A stretch of 47,819 nt of DNA from Marilutibacter spongiae (GCF_014145325.1 NZ_JACHTF010000023.1:1-47819); one strand, 5' to 3'; positions 27,101 to 36,648 are shown, numbered from the stretch's first letter. Program-made: numbers and translations. The notes: a model not told the origin generated them from the letters alone.

Positions 27101-28546
27101 CGACGCTTGACGAAGGCCGAGGCGCAGTTGGCGATGCGCTATGCGATCACGGCGGTGAACGGGTTGCCTGCGTGGGTAGGCGCGTTGGCGCAGGCACACC
27201 CGGAGGTCGTCCGAGAGATGCTGGCGCCTGAACTGGAGGCGCAACTGAACGACACCGGCGAGCAGTCCACGCATTCGTCGCTGCTTCAGTACATCGAGCA
27301 CTCCGGACCCGGTGTCATCGCTCTGTTCGTGGACACGATCCGGGGCTGGCTCAGCGCTGCCTTGGCATCCGGCGCCTCACTCCACGGGTCCAACAAGTTC
27401 GAACGGGCCATCGACCTGTTGCTCATCCACGGTACGCCCGGGGATGCGGCGTCGATTGTTGCCGCCGCGCAGGCATTCATAGCGCGTGGATTGGATCAAC
27501 AAGGGCTGTTGTTCTGGCTGCCCCTGCTGTTGCGGCTTGCCCCGCGCCAGGCAGTGGACGAGATGGAGCGGTTGGCAGCGCCCGTCACGCCCGCCTTCAT
27601 GTCGATCGTGACCGATTGGCTCGGCGTGATGTTCGGCCATCACTCGCGCGGCGAGGCCGTGACCACCGAGCTGCTGGCGGACCCCGAGCTGTTGTATCGC
27701 CTGGTGCTGCTGGCTTACCGCCATATCCGTGTCGCTGACGATCGCGAGCACGATGGGCCCAGGCGATCAGATTCGCGCAGCAATGCCGAATTCGCCCGAA
27801 GCCGACTGGTCCAGCTGTTGTTCGAAAGCAAGGGCGCGGCCGCTTGGGAATACAAGTTGAAGTTCGCGCAAGATCCCTTGGCAACGCATTTCAAAGAACG
27901 CGTCACCGCTCTGGCTGAGCAGGCCATGGCGCAAGAATGGGATGCGCCGCTGTATCGACTATCGGACGTGGCCGCGCTCGAATCCATCCATGACATGGCG
28001 CCGGTTACGCGGGCGGATATGGCGGCCTTGCTGCTCGATCGCCTGGGCGAGCTCGATGATCGGCTACGCCAGGATTCCACCCCACGGCAACTGTGGGCTC
28101 GGCTTCGGGAAGAGACGGAACTGCGACGGCTGGTTGCCGCAGAGCTCGAGCACCTAGCCAACGGGGCGTACAACGTGTCGCAAGAGCAAGTCACCGGCGA
28201 GGAGAAGGAAACGGACGTTCGCCTGCGCTCCTCCGGCTATCCCATCGAGGCCGTGATAGAACTGAAGGTGGGCGACAAGGACTACTCGGTGGCGGACTTG
28301 CGCAAGGCTCTGCGCGACCAGCTGGTGGGTCGGTACATGGTGCCGGAAGCGCGCCGAGTGGGCTGCCTGATGATTTCGCTTGCATCATCCAGACAATGGA
28401 AACACCTCGAGGACGGACACCTAATAGACGTCGAGGAAGTCATCGCCCTGCTGCAGGTCGATGCGGACGATATCGCCGCCCGGCTGGGATTTGAATCGCT
28501 GCTCGTGGTTCGTCTTCTGGACCTGCGACCGGTCGTATTGCATTGA
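24173..28546 (+). CDS. NACHT/STAND-like NTPase with C-terminal PD-(D/E)XK-like nuclease motif
   Basis: A 1,457-residue protein from a TTG at 24173, or 1,433 from the first ATG at 24245; neither has a strong ribosome site. Residue numbers use the longer form. Walker A is SEAGAGKT (77-84), Walker B with paired acids is VFFLDSIDEL (138-147), and the LTTRP segment (176-180) resembles a NACHT sensor. A long helical, repeat-like middle (about 330-1300) has a highly charged coil near 840-870 and no membrane segments. Near the end, D1348, then E1363-L-K1365, then a DQLVGRYM helix match the PD-(D/E)XK fold. The layout suggests ATP-gated sensing through the helical region and nucleic-acid cutting by the C-terminus, as in antiviral STAND proteins. 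Function and start are inferred. Confidence 0.75.
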   Translation: MTGPASAPTFDATADERFLPPARPMPSSDSALSRSFLDLPKKDHAETQDYEFLYGLMPSGDLTWDQLLEADRVLIVSEAGAGKTYECKAQQERLFAQGESAFYLELASLANSTPEAQLKPAQRQRLESWRSAQNERAVFFLDSIDELRLTPHSFALTLRQFANALGDNLDRACIVLTTRPGTDDRAIVENELPLRQVVRVIEAEEAFADVAMRVELPKDAVASAMPRSRFVALAPLNEVQMRALAHLEGVGDPDKLLKAIEAAHAQEFSKRPLDFIELCADWKAYGRIRGHRDQLESSIAVKLRPRARSERDEPADLQPDKAREGAERLALAALMTRNFTLWHDAETGRGHGAADALDPQSVLTDWTAAEIQTLLERPLFGFASYGRVRFHNRSAIEYLAACRLLGLMKRGLRMRTLQRLLFVTSPVGLKLVRPTMQPVAAWLAPQLDPIRNEVLQRDPSILLRFGDPGALQPGMRVQALELYAQRYGSGGWRGMHVPALQARRLASPELAPTIRKLWDAGIENDEVRETLLDLIETGRIHACADIAFDVAVDVTRYVRERLDGLKGLAATDDPRLTGLLDQIASQHAGWPPDLAKLSILYLFPAKMTLVQMLGALRALKYRRFEAGGISSFLPDAITRAELAPGDLERLRHGLTQYVAADCAWDPGNYRIRTSRRDLVGPLMRVCELQIQDRAADGPLAESVALVLQLSRDDDFANGDTLRMRGLLATARPSLRAAVFWAQETLLSSKMIGKDADDRLVRILWAPSLALDLALDQAWMEASLRDSASPPERRRLVLDCFIQTLRGTASALSALKALRPMVSDTPTLVVHLDEAVGHIENPRPLPQRAQESQKKKRERERKQLKDRASWKLFFRELNDAQGLPMSADRAANSAINLVEVMSRVRDDNQHIGWNRGFLERTFPDKVAQLRQLLIDQWRKVKPTLPSERPEEQRNWYYKSWWVGVIGLYAEAEDPDWARRLTKAEAQLAMRYAITAVNGLPAWVGALAQAHPEVVREMLAPELEAQLNDTGEQSTHSSLLQYIEHSGPGVIALFVDTIRGWLSAALASGASLHGSNKFERAIDLLLIHGTPGDAASIVAAAQAFIARGLDQQGLLFWLPLLLRLAPRQAVDEMERLAAPVTPAFMSIVTDWLGVMFGHHSRGEAVTTELLADPELLYRLVLLAYRHIRVADDREHDGPRRSDSRSNAEFARSRLVQLLFESKGAAAWEYKLKFAQDPLATHFKERVTALAEQAMAQEWDAPLYRLSDVAALESIHDMAPVTRADMAALLLDRLGELDDRLRQDSTPRQLWARLREETELRRLVAAELEHLANGAYNVSQEQVTGEEKETDVRLRSSGYPIEAVIELKVGDKDYSVADLRKALRDQLVGRYMVPEARRVGCLMISLASSRQWKHLEDGHLIDVEEVIALLQVDADDIAARLGFESLLVVRLLDLRPVVLH

Positions 28547-28629
28547 CTTGTATGCCCGACGACCTCCGCATTGAGTAGCGGGCCGAGCAACTACCCGGGT
28601 CAGGTTCACTTCCTGATCGCTCATCATGC

Positions 28630-28656
28630 ACAAGGCCGCATCTCTGCGGGCCTTGT
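28630..28656. terminator. hairpin after the NACHT-type gene
   Basis: ACAAGGCCGCA pairs with TGCGGGCCTTGT (one bulged G) around TCTC, between two convergent genes. It probably ends transcription or stabilises transcript ends from either side. The rest of the 28547-28849 gap holds no gene I can support, apart from one copy of a 17-bp repeat at 28674-28690. Confidence 0.5.
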
Positions 28657-28673
28657 CGATTCAAATGATGCAC

Positions 28674-29737
28674 TGTCCGCTTCGGGTCGATAGCGAGCCA
28701 GCTCTATTCCCGATGAATCCCAGATTCCCCAGCGCGCTCAATCTCGATGCCTCCGCCGTCCTCCCGCGCGGGATGAGCCTACTGCTCTTCAGAAGATAGG
28801 ACCGCGCTCAGCCTGCGAAAGCTTTGCAAGTGAGCCGCGGTAGCGCCCGCTAGGGCTGATCCGGAATGCTCGTAAATTCGACTTCTCCAATCAAATATCT
28901 TCCTCCAACCCGTAGGCTGTCCAGGATGGATCGCAAGGCCTGGTGGTAGTGAGGCGGTGCGATAATTTCCTGTAGGCACGACGCTAGGCCAAGATTTCCG
29001 AACTTCCGCCACTCGCGCTCCATGTAGAAGTTCTCGGGATGGTCTTCGGGGAGATCCACATCCCAAAACTTTAGGAATGCCTGCACGTCCCGCGTGATTA
29101 GGCTACTCGCTTCATCCACCGCCTCCTGAGCGTCCTCGGCCGGTCCGCCTTCGATCTTTGACCGAGTGTCCGACGAGTCAGGGAAGAAGCGATCGAGTCC
29201 GTCCAATACCGAGTTTACTAAAGCCGGAAATCGGGCAGCCCATGTCCCATAAGATTTTCTTGAGAACGGGACGTAAATGACTGGGCGTCCGCCCCACTGG
29301 GCAACCACAGAACGGCACACGCCAAGACCGAAGCGGCCGTAGCGCCGGGCATGAAACGGTAGATCGTCCCTCGGGATGTCGCAAAAACAAACCACTGTCT
29401 GCTGGATCGGCTCTCCATTGGTGAGCGGACGACTCGGGTCGCGAACGGTTCGGACTCCTCCACGCTGGCCCGCGACCTCGCAGGTCCTTAGCTCCATCGA
29501 ACGCAGGATCGCGCATAGGATCTCAAAATTAGCTTCGTCTGCATCTGGTTGCCGACTACCCACCAAGTGGTACAACCTTTGACCGACATATCGCTGCATG
29601 GGCATTACACGCTCCCTCGGTATCTCGGCTGAGAGTCTGAAGTAGGCTACTTGATCGCCTCGCTATGCCCGAAAGACAGCGTAAGACTCGGGAACCTCCG
29701 CGCGCCGGCTGCCGGAAGGGTGTCCGCTTCGGGTCGA
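28674..29737 (+). repeat. 17-bp direct repeat flanking the AbiGi-like gene
   Basis: TGTCCGCTTCGGGTCGA occurs at 28674-28690 and again, identically and in the same orientation, at 29721-29737. The stretch between is about 1.03 kb and contains just the AbiGi-like gene. Possible origins are an insertion boundary or a dispersed intergenic REP-like sequence; the first copy is followed by TAGCG, which can fold back on CCGCT. Confidence 0.65.
28850..29605 (-). CDS. AbiGi-like abortive-infection family protein
   Basis: A 251-residue soluble protein. The opening HLVGSRQPDADEANFEIL, the VVCFCDIPRDDL motif (about 71-82), the FHARRYGRFGLGV stretch (84-96), the GRPVIYVPFS block and the C-terminal ENFYMEREWRKFGNL segment fit what I recall of the AbiGi family, described as the antitoxin-like half of abortive-infection pairs. 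A DUF2971-like relation is the alternative. GAGGGAG before the ATG at 29605 supports the start. Codon use and GC are lower than in the neighbouring NRPS cluster, a sign of transfer. No partner toxin gene is adjacent; the NACHT-type gene converges on it from the left. Confidence 0.55.
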   Translation of the reverse strand: MPMQRYVGQRLYHLVGSRQPDADEANFEILCAILRSMELRTCEVAGQRGGVRTVRDPSRPLTNGEPIQQTVVCFCDIPRDDLPFHARRYGRFGLGVCRSVVAQWGGRPVIYVPFSRKSYGTWAARFPALVNSVLDGLDRFFPDSSDTRSKIEGGPAEDAQEAVDEASSLITRDVQAFLKFWDVDLPEDHPENFYMEREWRKFGNLGLASCLQEIIAPPHYHQALRSILDSLRVGGRYLIGEVEFTSIPDQP

Positions 29738-29947
29738 GGGCTGCCCTTCCCTACCCTCGATAAACATCCCTTATCGACATAAGTAGATACTGGTCAGTGC
29801 TGGCCGAGGATCACGCCGCCGTCACTCCGACGTTCACCAACGCCAGCGCCCATCCCCTACCCCTACTCTCGCGCCGTTAAGAACACATGCTGCCACAGCG
29901 TATCGTACTCCCGAATCCAGCAAAGGGAGCCCCACCCGCCGCCAACC
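29606..29947. other. intergenic stretch between defence pocket and NRPS cluster
   Basis: About 340 bases without a supportable gene. It holds the second copy of the 17-bp repeat (29721-29737) and a small dyad, CTTAT-CGAC-ATAAG, near 29774-29787. The promoter of the AbiGi-like gene should be at its left end, and the transcript end of the NRPS operon at its right. Confidence 0.5.
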
Positions 29948-31549
29948 TCAAGCCAGTACCACGCTCTTCTTGCCGTAGAGGCGTTCGGCGGGCACGTTGA
30001 GGGACTGGCAGCTTTCGAGCATCTTGCCGGTCTCGATCATCTGCATGGAGTTCTCGTCGTAGTCGATGCCCATGAAGTACTTGTACCAGGGCTCCAGGCC
30101 CAGGGCGTACAGGTAGACCTGGCTGGGCTTGAACACATCGGCGATCTGGCGGGCTTTGTCGTAGTCGGAGCCGTTGAGGCGGCGGGATTCCTTGACCTTC
30201 TTGCTGACCAGGCGCGTGTGCAGGGCGCCGTACAGCCAGGTGTAGGGGGCGCCGACGCACTCCATGCCGATGGCCATGATGTCCACTTCGCCGATCTCGC
30301 GCCCGATGTGTTCGTAGAGGTTGGGGTCGAGGTTCGAGGAGTCGGCGCCGACGAAGATCTTCTTGCCGAGCAGTTCGTAGAACCAGGCGGTCTTGGAGCG
30401 CACGTTGAGGTCGCCGTGCTCGCCCAGGAACGGGATCGCGACGATGCGGCCGCCGGGCACGGGGACTTCGTCCATGTCGTCGAGCTCGTGCACCTTGAAG
30501 CCGAACTGCTGCAGCAGCAGGCGCAGCGAGGGGTCGGCCAGGGTGCCGCCGTTGTTGCGCGGCACCAGGATGGTGTCGGTCTTGTAGCGCAGCTGCAGCA
30601 GGGTCTCCAGGTTGGCGTGGTCCTGGTGCAGGTGGGTGATGCAGATGTAGTCGATGCGCTCGGGCAGCTGGCTGAAGCTGAGGACCTCGTCGGAGAACGA
30701 CTCGCCGCGCGCGGCGATCACCGGGTCGACCAGGATCGACACCTCGGGGGTTTCGATCAGGAAGCCGGCATGGCCCAGGTAGGCCATGTGGACGCCCTCG
30801 CCCGCCGGCTGGTGCCGCTGCGGCGGCGCCTGCGTGGTGAACAGGTCGCGCGGCGACAGGCCGCCGCTGGTCTCCAGCCCTTCGAACAGCGCGTCCACGC
30901 GCGAGGCCGGGATCGGGAATTCCCGCGCGCGGAACAGCTCGTCCAGCATCGGATGGGCGTAGTCGATCGGCAGCTGCAGGTTGTCCGCGGCCGGCAGGCG
31001 CGGCGTGCTCAGGACGAAGGGCCGCTGCCCTGCCTCGTCCAGGATGCCGAACGAGACCGACTGCAGGGACTTCTTGTAGTAACGGCTGCGGTACAGCAGG
31101 CTCTCGATCAGGCGGTAGGACGGATGGTGCTCCAGGTCCATGCTGATCTCGACGTAGCCCTTCAGCGGTCCGGGGATGCGTTCGTAGAGGTGCTCGATCG
31201 ACTCGCCGCTGGTGTGTTCGCGCAGGATCTCGTCGAGTTCGCGGACCGCGTCCGACAGTTCCACCAGGTCGGCGTGCTCGGCATTGATGCGCTCGACCAG
31301 GGCCTTGATCTCGTCGACCTGCTCCTCGCTGCAGTCCATGAACTCGCTGCCGGCCATGCCCGGCTGGTTCACCGCCATGATGTGCAGGCGGTAGTTCTTG
31401 ACGAACGAGCTCATAATGCGGCGGTGCGTGTTGACCATGTGGCGCGCGCCCGGCACGGGCGGGAGCAGGTACGGCCAGGCGTACCATTGGTTGACCAGGG
31501 GTTCGAAATACACGTCTTCCCTGAGATACAGCTGTTCTTCCTGGTTCAT
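29948..31549 (-). CDS. CmlA-like diiron beta-hydroxylase (metallo-beta-lactamase fold)
   Basis: A 533-residue enzyme. The first about 240 residues match the extra N-terminal domain of CmlA, and a metallo-beta-lactamase-fold domain follows. Metal ligands are H306, H308, D310, H311 (THLHQDH), E377 (LGEHGD) and D403 (VGADSS), at nearly the same numbers as the CmlA diiron site I recall. CmlA hydroxylates the beta carbon of an amino acid held on an NRPS carrier domain in chloramphenicol synthesis, using O2. Here the likely substrate is an aromatic residue on one of the NRPS modules, since two adenylation codes look aromatic. It is the last gene of the minus-strand cluster, 51 bases after the type II thioesterase. 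Confidence 0.85.
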   Translation of the reverse strand: MNQEEQLYLREDVYFEPLVNQWYAWPYLLPPVPGARHMVNTHRRIMSSFVKNYRLHIMAVNQPGMAGSEFMDCSEEQVDEIKALVERINAEHADLVELSDAVRELDEILREHTSGESIEHLYERIPGPLKGYVEISMDLEHHPSYRLIESLLYRSRYYKKSLQSVSFGILDEAGQRPFVLSTPRLPAADNLQLPIDYAHPMLDELFRAREFPIPASRVDALFEGLETSGGLSPRDLFTTQAPPQRHQPAGEGVHMAYLGHAGFLIETPEVSILVDPVIAARGESFSDEVLSFSQLPERIDYICITHLHQDHANLETLLQLRYKTDTILVPRNNGGTLADPSLRLLLQQFGFKVHELDDMDEVPVPGGRIVAIPFLGEHGDLNVRSKTAWFYELLGKKIFVGADSSNLDPNLYEHIGREIGEVDIMAIGMECVGAPYTWLYGALHTRLVSKKVKESRRLNGSDYDKARQIADVFKPSQVYLYALGLEPWYKYFMGIDYDENSMQMIETGKMLESCQSLNVPAERLYGKKSVVLA

Positions 31550-31600
31550 CGGGTGCTTCCGTTGGCTATCGGTGTGGATATGGCGGGGCGACGCGGCGCG

Positions 31601-32368
31601 TCAGGCCGGCGACGGCATCGTGCGTGCGATGTCGCGCTGCAGTTGCCGCGACAGCAGGCCGGTCAGGCGTTCGGCATGGCTGTGGACGAAAAAGTGCCCG
31701 CCGGCGATCGGTTCCATGCGGATGCGCGGCGCGATCGCCTCCTGCCAGGCTTCGATCTGCCCGGCTTCGATCGCATCCTCCTCGCCATGGAACACCGTTG
31801 TAGGGACGTCCAGCTTGGCGGGGTGCGCGTAGCGATAGGTTTCGCCGAGCGAGAAATCGGCACGCAGGCCGGGCAGCAGGATCTCCAGCAGCTCGGCGTT
31901 GTCGAGCACGCCGGGCGGCGTGCCGTCCAGCTCGCGCAGGTGCTCGATGAAGCCGGCGTCGTCCAGGTGGGCGCAGTTGCGCTCGGGCTTGCGCGTCCAG
32001 GGCGCGGGACTGGCCGAGAGGTTCAGGTGGGTCGGTGCGGGCAGGCCACGCGCGCGCAACGCATGGCTGAGTTCGAAGGCGATCAGCGCGCCATTGCTGT
32101 GGCCGAAGAAGCTGAAGGGACACTCGTCGAGGTAGGGCTCGATGGCGTCCACCACGCCATCGACCACCTCCTCCACGGTCTGGCAGGGACGCTCGATCAG
32201 GCGACTCCCCTTCCCCGGCGACTGGATGGCGATGACATCCACCGCGGGCGGCAACAGCGGGCCCCAGGTCCGGAAGACGTGCGCACTACCGCCCGCATAG
32301 GGGAAGCAGAACAGCCGGTGGTCGGTGAAGGGGCCGATCGAGATCGGTACGAGCCAGGGGTTCTTCAT
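31601..32368 (-). CDS. type II thioesterase (NRPS editing)
   Basis: A 255-residue alpha/beta hydrolase of the GrsT/SrfAD type. The opening LFCFPYAGGSA motif, nucleophile S91 in GHSNGA, D198 and H225 in GGHFFVHSH form the family's triad. These enzymes remove acetyl or wrong aminoacyl groups from carrier-domain arms. The frame is open far upstream (33487), but the ATG at 32368 has GAGG upstream and begins exactly at the family N-terminus. It lies between the SyrP-like and CmlA-like genes and is probably cotranscribed with both. Confidence 0.92.
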   Translation of the reverse strand: MKNPWLVPISIGPFTDHRLFCFPYAGGSAHVFRTWGPLLPPAVDVIAIQSPGKGSRLIERPCQTVEEVVDGVVDAIEPYLDECPFSFFGHSNGALIAFELSHALRARGLPAPTHLNLSASPAPWTRKPERNCAHLDDAGFIEHLRELDGTPPGVLDNAELLEILLPGLRADFSLGETYRYAHPAKLDVPTTVFHGEEDAIEAGQIEAWQEAIAPRIRMEPIAGGHFFVHSHAERLTGLLSRQLQRDIARTMPSPA

Positions 32369-32403
32369 GTCGGTCCTCGCGTGTCCGTGCGTGGCGGCCG
32401 GGT

Positions 32404-33396
32404 TCAGGCAATGCCCGCGCCCGGGGTCGATCCATGGATGCGTGCCATCCCCACCAGCACCTGCCGGTTGCCGGAAAACGGCGTGCGTCCATGCGAATAC
32501 AGCATGTTGTCCAGCAGCAGCAGGTCGTTGCGCTGCCACTGGAACGCGACCTGGTGGGCCTCGTACAGCGCCCGGATCGTGCGCAGGTCTTCGTCGGCGA
32601 TCGGATCGCCATTGCCGTAGTACGTATTGCGCGGCAGGTCCGGCTCGGCGATGGTCGCCAGCAGGCTGTCGCGGACCTCGCGCTCGAGGTTGCTCACGTG
32701 GAACAGGTGCGCCTGGTTGAACCAGACCCGGGCGCCATTGTCCGGATGGATGGCGGTGGCCTGGTTGACCTGGCGAGTGCGCAGATGCGCGTCCGACACC
32801 CACTCGAAGTCGAGCTGGTTGTCGCGGCAGAAGGCTTCCACCTCGCCCTTGTCGTCGGTCTGGAACACCTCGGTCCAGGGAATGTCGAGGTCGGTGTAAT
32901 TGCGCACGTACAGGACGCCGTGCGCCTCGAAGCGCGCACGCAGGGCATCGGGCACGCATTCCAGGATCCGGCGGCTGTCGCAGATCGGCGTGGCACCGCC
33001 CTGCTCCGCCGGCGTCGTGCACAGGAAGCCCAGGCGCATCGCCCAGCGGTTGGAATAGGAGTTCTCGTTGTGCTGCGGGATGGTCTGGTCGGCGTGGTAC
33101 TCGGTCGCCGTGTAGACGTTGCCGCGCAACTCGGTGCGTGGGGTCGAGCGGTAGGTGTACTGGACGAGTTCCTCGCCGAACAGGGTCTTGAGCACCGTGC
33201 CGAACTGCTGGCTGCCGGTGAACCTCAGGCCTCGTACCAGCAGCGCGCCGTTCTCGCGCAGCAGGCGTTCGACGTCGGCCCTGTTCTCCTCGGCCCATTC
33301 GGTCGCACGCATGCCCGTGCCCTCCACCCCCAGCAATATCCGCGCGCCGCCAAGCTCCTCGAGCTCCCCGCATCCAATGTCCGCGATCCTGTTCAT
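32404..33396 (-). CDS. SyrP-like Fe(II)/2-oxoglutarate hydroxylase (TauD family)
   Basis: A 330-residue dioxygenase. The iron triad is H109-N-E111 in the QHNENSY motif and H302 in YSHGRTPF; an Arg in NRQVLVGM is the likely 2-oxoglutarate contact. The HNExSY form is typical of SyrP and related NRPS-associated enzymes that beta-hydroxylate carrier-bound residues such as Asp, rather than of taurine dioxygenases. The ATG at 33396 has AGGAAGG upstream; the longer frame to 33441 is Pro-rich and less likely. Having both this enzyme and a CmlA-like enzyme implies two hydroxylations, at different residues or carbons. Confidence 0.85.
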   Translation of the reverse strand: MNRIADIGCGELEELGGARILLGVEGTGMRATEWAEENRADVERLLRENGALLVRGLRFTGSQQFGTVLKTLFGEELVQYTYRSTPRTELRGNVYTATEYHADQTIPQHNENSYSNRWAMRLGFLCTTPAEQGGATPICDSRRILECVPDALRARFEAHGVLYVRNYTDLDIPWTEVFQTDDKGEVEAFCRDNQLDFEWVSDAHLRTRQVNQATAIHPDNGARVWFNQAHLFHVSNLEREVRDSLLATIAEPDLPRNTYYGNGDPIADEDLRTIRALYEAHQVAFQWQRNDLLLLDNMLYSHGRTPFSGNRQVLVGMARIHGSTPGAGIA

Positions 33397-33494
33397 GGCC
33401 CTTCCTGGCTGTCTCCATGGACCCGGCGGTGCGCCGGGCAATTGCTTGTCCTGCGGCCGGCGCCCTCCGCGCCGATGCCGTCCTCAACGTCCCG

Positions 33495-35924
33495 TCATTC
33501 GTACCTCAATGCCACGCTCGGCTCGTGCCGCACCGCGCGGCTGGTCGAGATGTAGATCGCGGCCAGCACCAGGGCCGAGACCAGCGCCACCACCAGCACG
33601 CCGATCACCGTCAGCGTCCCTGCCCCGACCCCGGCGAACCGGGAGACCAGGAACATGATGGCCACGCAGATGAGCGCGCTGACGACCAGGCCCACGGCGA
33701 GCTGGCGCATGCCCGTCGCCATGAACAGGCGGATGATGTGCGCGTCGGTGGCGCCGATGGCGCGCCGCAGGCCGATCTCGTGCGTGCGCTGCACCACCGC
33801 GTTGCTGCTGAGGCCGTAGATGCCGGTCATCGCCAGCAGCAGCGCGAAGATGCCGCACTTGACGAAGATGTCGGTCATCGTCGTTGCCATCACCGTCAGC
33901 TTCTGCAGGACTTCGCTGTAGCTGGAGATCGGCCCCGGCACGACGTAGGCGTCGACGCGGGAGATCGCCTGGTAGATGGCGCTGCGGGCGTCGGATTCGC
34001 TGCCCCGGTACTTGACCAGCACGCCGGCCGAGTCGACCGGCGACTGCGCCAGCGGCACGTAGAGCGCGGCGTAGGTCTGGCTGTCGGTGACCAGCAGGTT
34101 CTCGCCGCGACGGACGTTGCTCATCACGCCGACGATGGTGCGCTGCTCGAGCACCTTGCCGGCCTCGTCGACCAGGCGCACGCGGCGCCCCAGCGCCGAC
34201 TCGCCGGGCCAGTACGCCTGCGCCAGCGCCTCGCTGACGATGACCGTGGCCAGTCCGCCGGCGACGTCGCGCGAGTCGAAGTAACGGCCCTCCAGCAGGC
34301 GCGTGCCGACCGGCTCGGGCGCCTGCGAACCCACGATCGCGGTGGCGAGCGGATAATCGTCGAGCACGTTGTACTCGACCCCGTCCAGTGCGAAGCGGGT
34401 TTCGCCCAGGTTGCTGGACACCATCGCCGCCTCGACCTCGCGGTTGCCCCGGAGTTCCTGCAGCAGGCGGTCGTAGAACAGGGTGCGCTGTTCGTCCTCC
34501 GGATAGGCGTCGACGGGCAGGCTGACGGTGGTCGTCAGCAGGCGCTCGGTGTCGATGCCGAAGTCGATGTGGGCCGCGCGGTAGGCGATCAGGGCCATGG
34601 CGCTGCCGACGACCATGATCACCGAGATCAGCACGATCTGCAGGGTCACCAGGGCGCGCGAGATGCGTCCGCTCGCGCGTCCCCGGGCGCCACGCGTGCC
34701 GTCGCGCAACAGCGTGTTGGAGTTGACGCGGGTCGCGCTGTAGGTCGGCAGCGCCGACACCAGTGCGATCGCGAGCAGGACGAAGGCCAGTCCGGCGACC
34801 ACGGTCGGCAGGTCGATGCCCCATTGCCACCAGTACGGCAGGTGCCCCTCGAGGGTGGAGTTCATGAAGCCGTTGGTGGCGTGCAGGCCCCAGCCCGCCA
34901 GGAAGATGGCCAGGATGCCGCCCGCCACGCAGATGATCACGCTCTCGAGCATCATCTGGAAGACCAGGCGCAGGCGCGGCGCGCCGAGCGCCACGCGCAC
35001 GGCGATCTCTTTGAGCCGCTCGTTGGTCCGCGCCAAGAGCATGTTGCCGATGTTCACGCAGGCAAGCAGCAGGATGAACAGCGACACCACGTTGAGGATG
35101 CCGAACACGAACGGACCGTCGGGATAGGTCTGGAATTCCTGGAAGGTGAGCACGGTCATGCCGTCGAGGCGGGTCTCCTCGGCGTTGATGCCGGGCGTCT
35201 GCGCATGCACCCGCTCAAGCAGGCTGTCGAGTTCCATCCCCGCCGAGCGCGGACTCGCGCCCGGGGCCAGGCGGGCGTACACGTCGACGCTGGCGTCGCT
35301 GCGGGCGAAAGGCGATACCTCGCGGTTCGACATCGGCAACCAGGCCGTGGCGGCGCCCGGGAAGGCGTAGCCCTCGGGCATCACCCCCACCACGCGGGTC
35401 AGCCTGCCGTTGATGCGCACGACGCGGTCGAGGATGTCGGGGTCGCCGGCGAACACCGATTGCCAGACGCCATGGCCCAGCACGACGACCGGCTCGGCGC
35501 CCTCGATGGCGTCGTTGCGGATGAAACCGCGCCCCAGTTGCGGCCGTACCCTGGAGAACTCGAAGACGTTCCACTCCGCCCGCACGGCCGCCAGCGCCCG
35601 GGTGCGCCCGTCGATGCTGGACAGCACCGCGGAGGTCGTCTCGTAGACGCCGATCTCTTCCAGGCGACGGATGCCGGCGGCGCGCATCTCGCTCATCTCG
35701 TAGGCGCCCACGGCGCCGATGCGACCGTCCTTCTCGCCGGCGACGCGCACGATGGACGCGCTGCCGGGCAAGGGCAGGTCCTTGTAGAGCATCGCGTTGA
35801 GCACGGCGTAGGTGTAGATGCTGATGCCCAGCCCGCCGGCGAGCACGACGATGGTGAGCACGGTGAAGCCCATGCTCTTGCGCAGCAGGCGCAGCGCGTA
35901 CCTGAAGTCGGCCCAGTGGAACAC
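33495..35924 (-). CDS. MacB/FtsX-type ABC transporter permease
   Basis: An 809-residue inner-membrane protein with duplicated layout: TM near residue 17-40, a MacB-PCD-like periplasmic domain, three TMs (about 280-400), a central TM at about 435, a second periplasmic domain, then three TMs (about 680-800) with the FtsX signature (RRAIGAT and EIGLRRAIG context). It has no fused ATPase; the ATPase is the preceding gene. GTG at 35924 is the start because the ATPase stop is 1 base upstream and the frame upstream of it overlaps the ATPase. With the adaptor it should form a MacAB-TolC-like pump for the peptide product. Confidence 0.88.
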   Translation of the reverse strand: MFHWADFRYALRLLRKSMGFTVLTIVVLAGGLGISIYTYAVLNAMLYKDLPLPGSASIVRVAGEKDGRIGAVGAYEMSEMRAAGIRRLEEIGVYETTSAVLSSIDGRTRALAAVRAEWNVFEFSRVRPQLGRGFIRNDAIEGAEPVVVLGHGVWQSVFAGDPDILDRVVRINGRLTRVVGVMPEGYAFPGAATAWLPMSNREVSPFARSDASVDVYARLAPGASPRSAGMELDSLLERVHAQTPGINAEETRLDGMTVLTFQEFQTYPDGPFVFGILNVVSLFILLLACVNIGNMLLARTNERLKEIAVRVALGAPRLRLVFQMMLESVIICVAGGILAIFLAGWGLHATNGFMNSTLEGHLPYWWQWGIDLPTVVAGLAFVLLAIALVSALPTYSATRVNSNTLLRDGTRGARGRASGRISRALVTLQIVLISVIMVVGSAMALIAYRAAHIDFGIDTERLLTTTVSLPVDAYPEDEQRTLFYDRLLQELRGNREVEAAMVSSNLGETRFALDGVEYNVLDDYPLATAIVGSQAPEPVGTRLLEGRYFDSRDVAGGLATVIVSEALAQAYWPGESALGRRVRLVDEAGKVLEQRTIVGVMSNVRRGENLLVTDSQTYAALYVPLAQSPVDSAGVLVKYRGSESDARSAIYQAISRVDAYVVPGPISSYSEVLQKLTVMATTMTDIFVKCGIFALLLAMTGIYGLSSNAVVQRTHEIGLRRAIGATDAHIIRLFMATGMRQLAVGLVVSALICVAIMFLVSRFAGVGAGTLTVIGVLVVALVSALVLAAIYISTSRAVRHEPSVALRYE

Positions 35925-35925
35925 G

Positions 35926-36645
<720 letters not shown>

Positions 36646-36648
36646 GGC

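Noticed and set aside
29774-29787. Dyad CTTAT-CGAC-ATAAG as a second Xer-type site
   Set aside because: The arms are only 5 bp, the centre is 4 bases, and the outer arm bases do not match XerC or XerD arms.
30218-32620. 800-codon plus-strand frame opposite the CmlA-like and thioesterase genes
   Set aside because: It crosses two well-supported minus-strand genes, with no recognisable motif.
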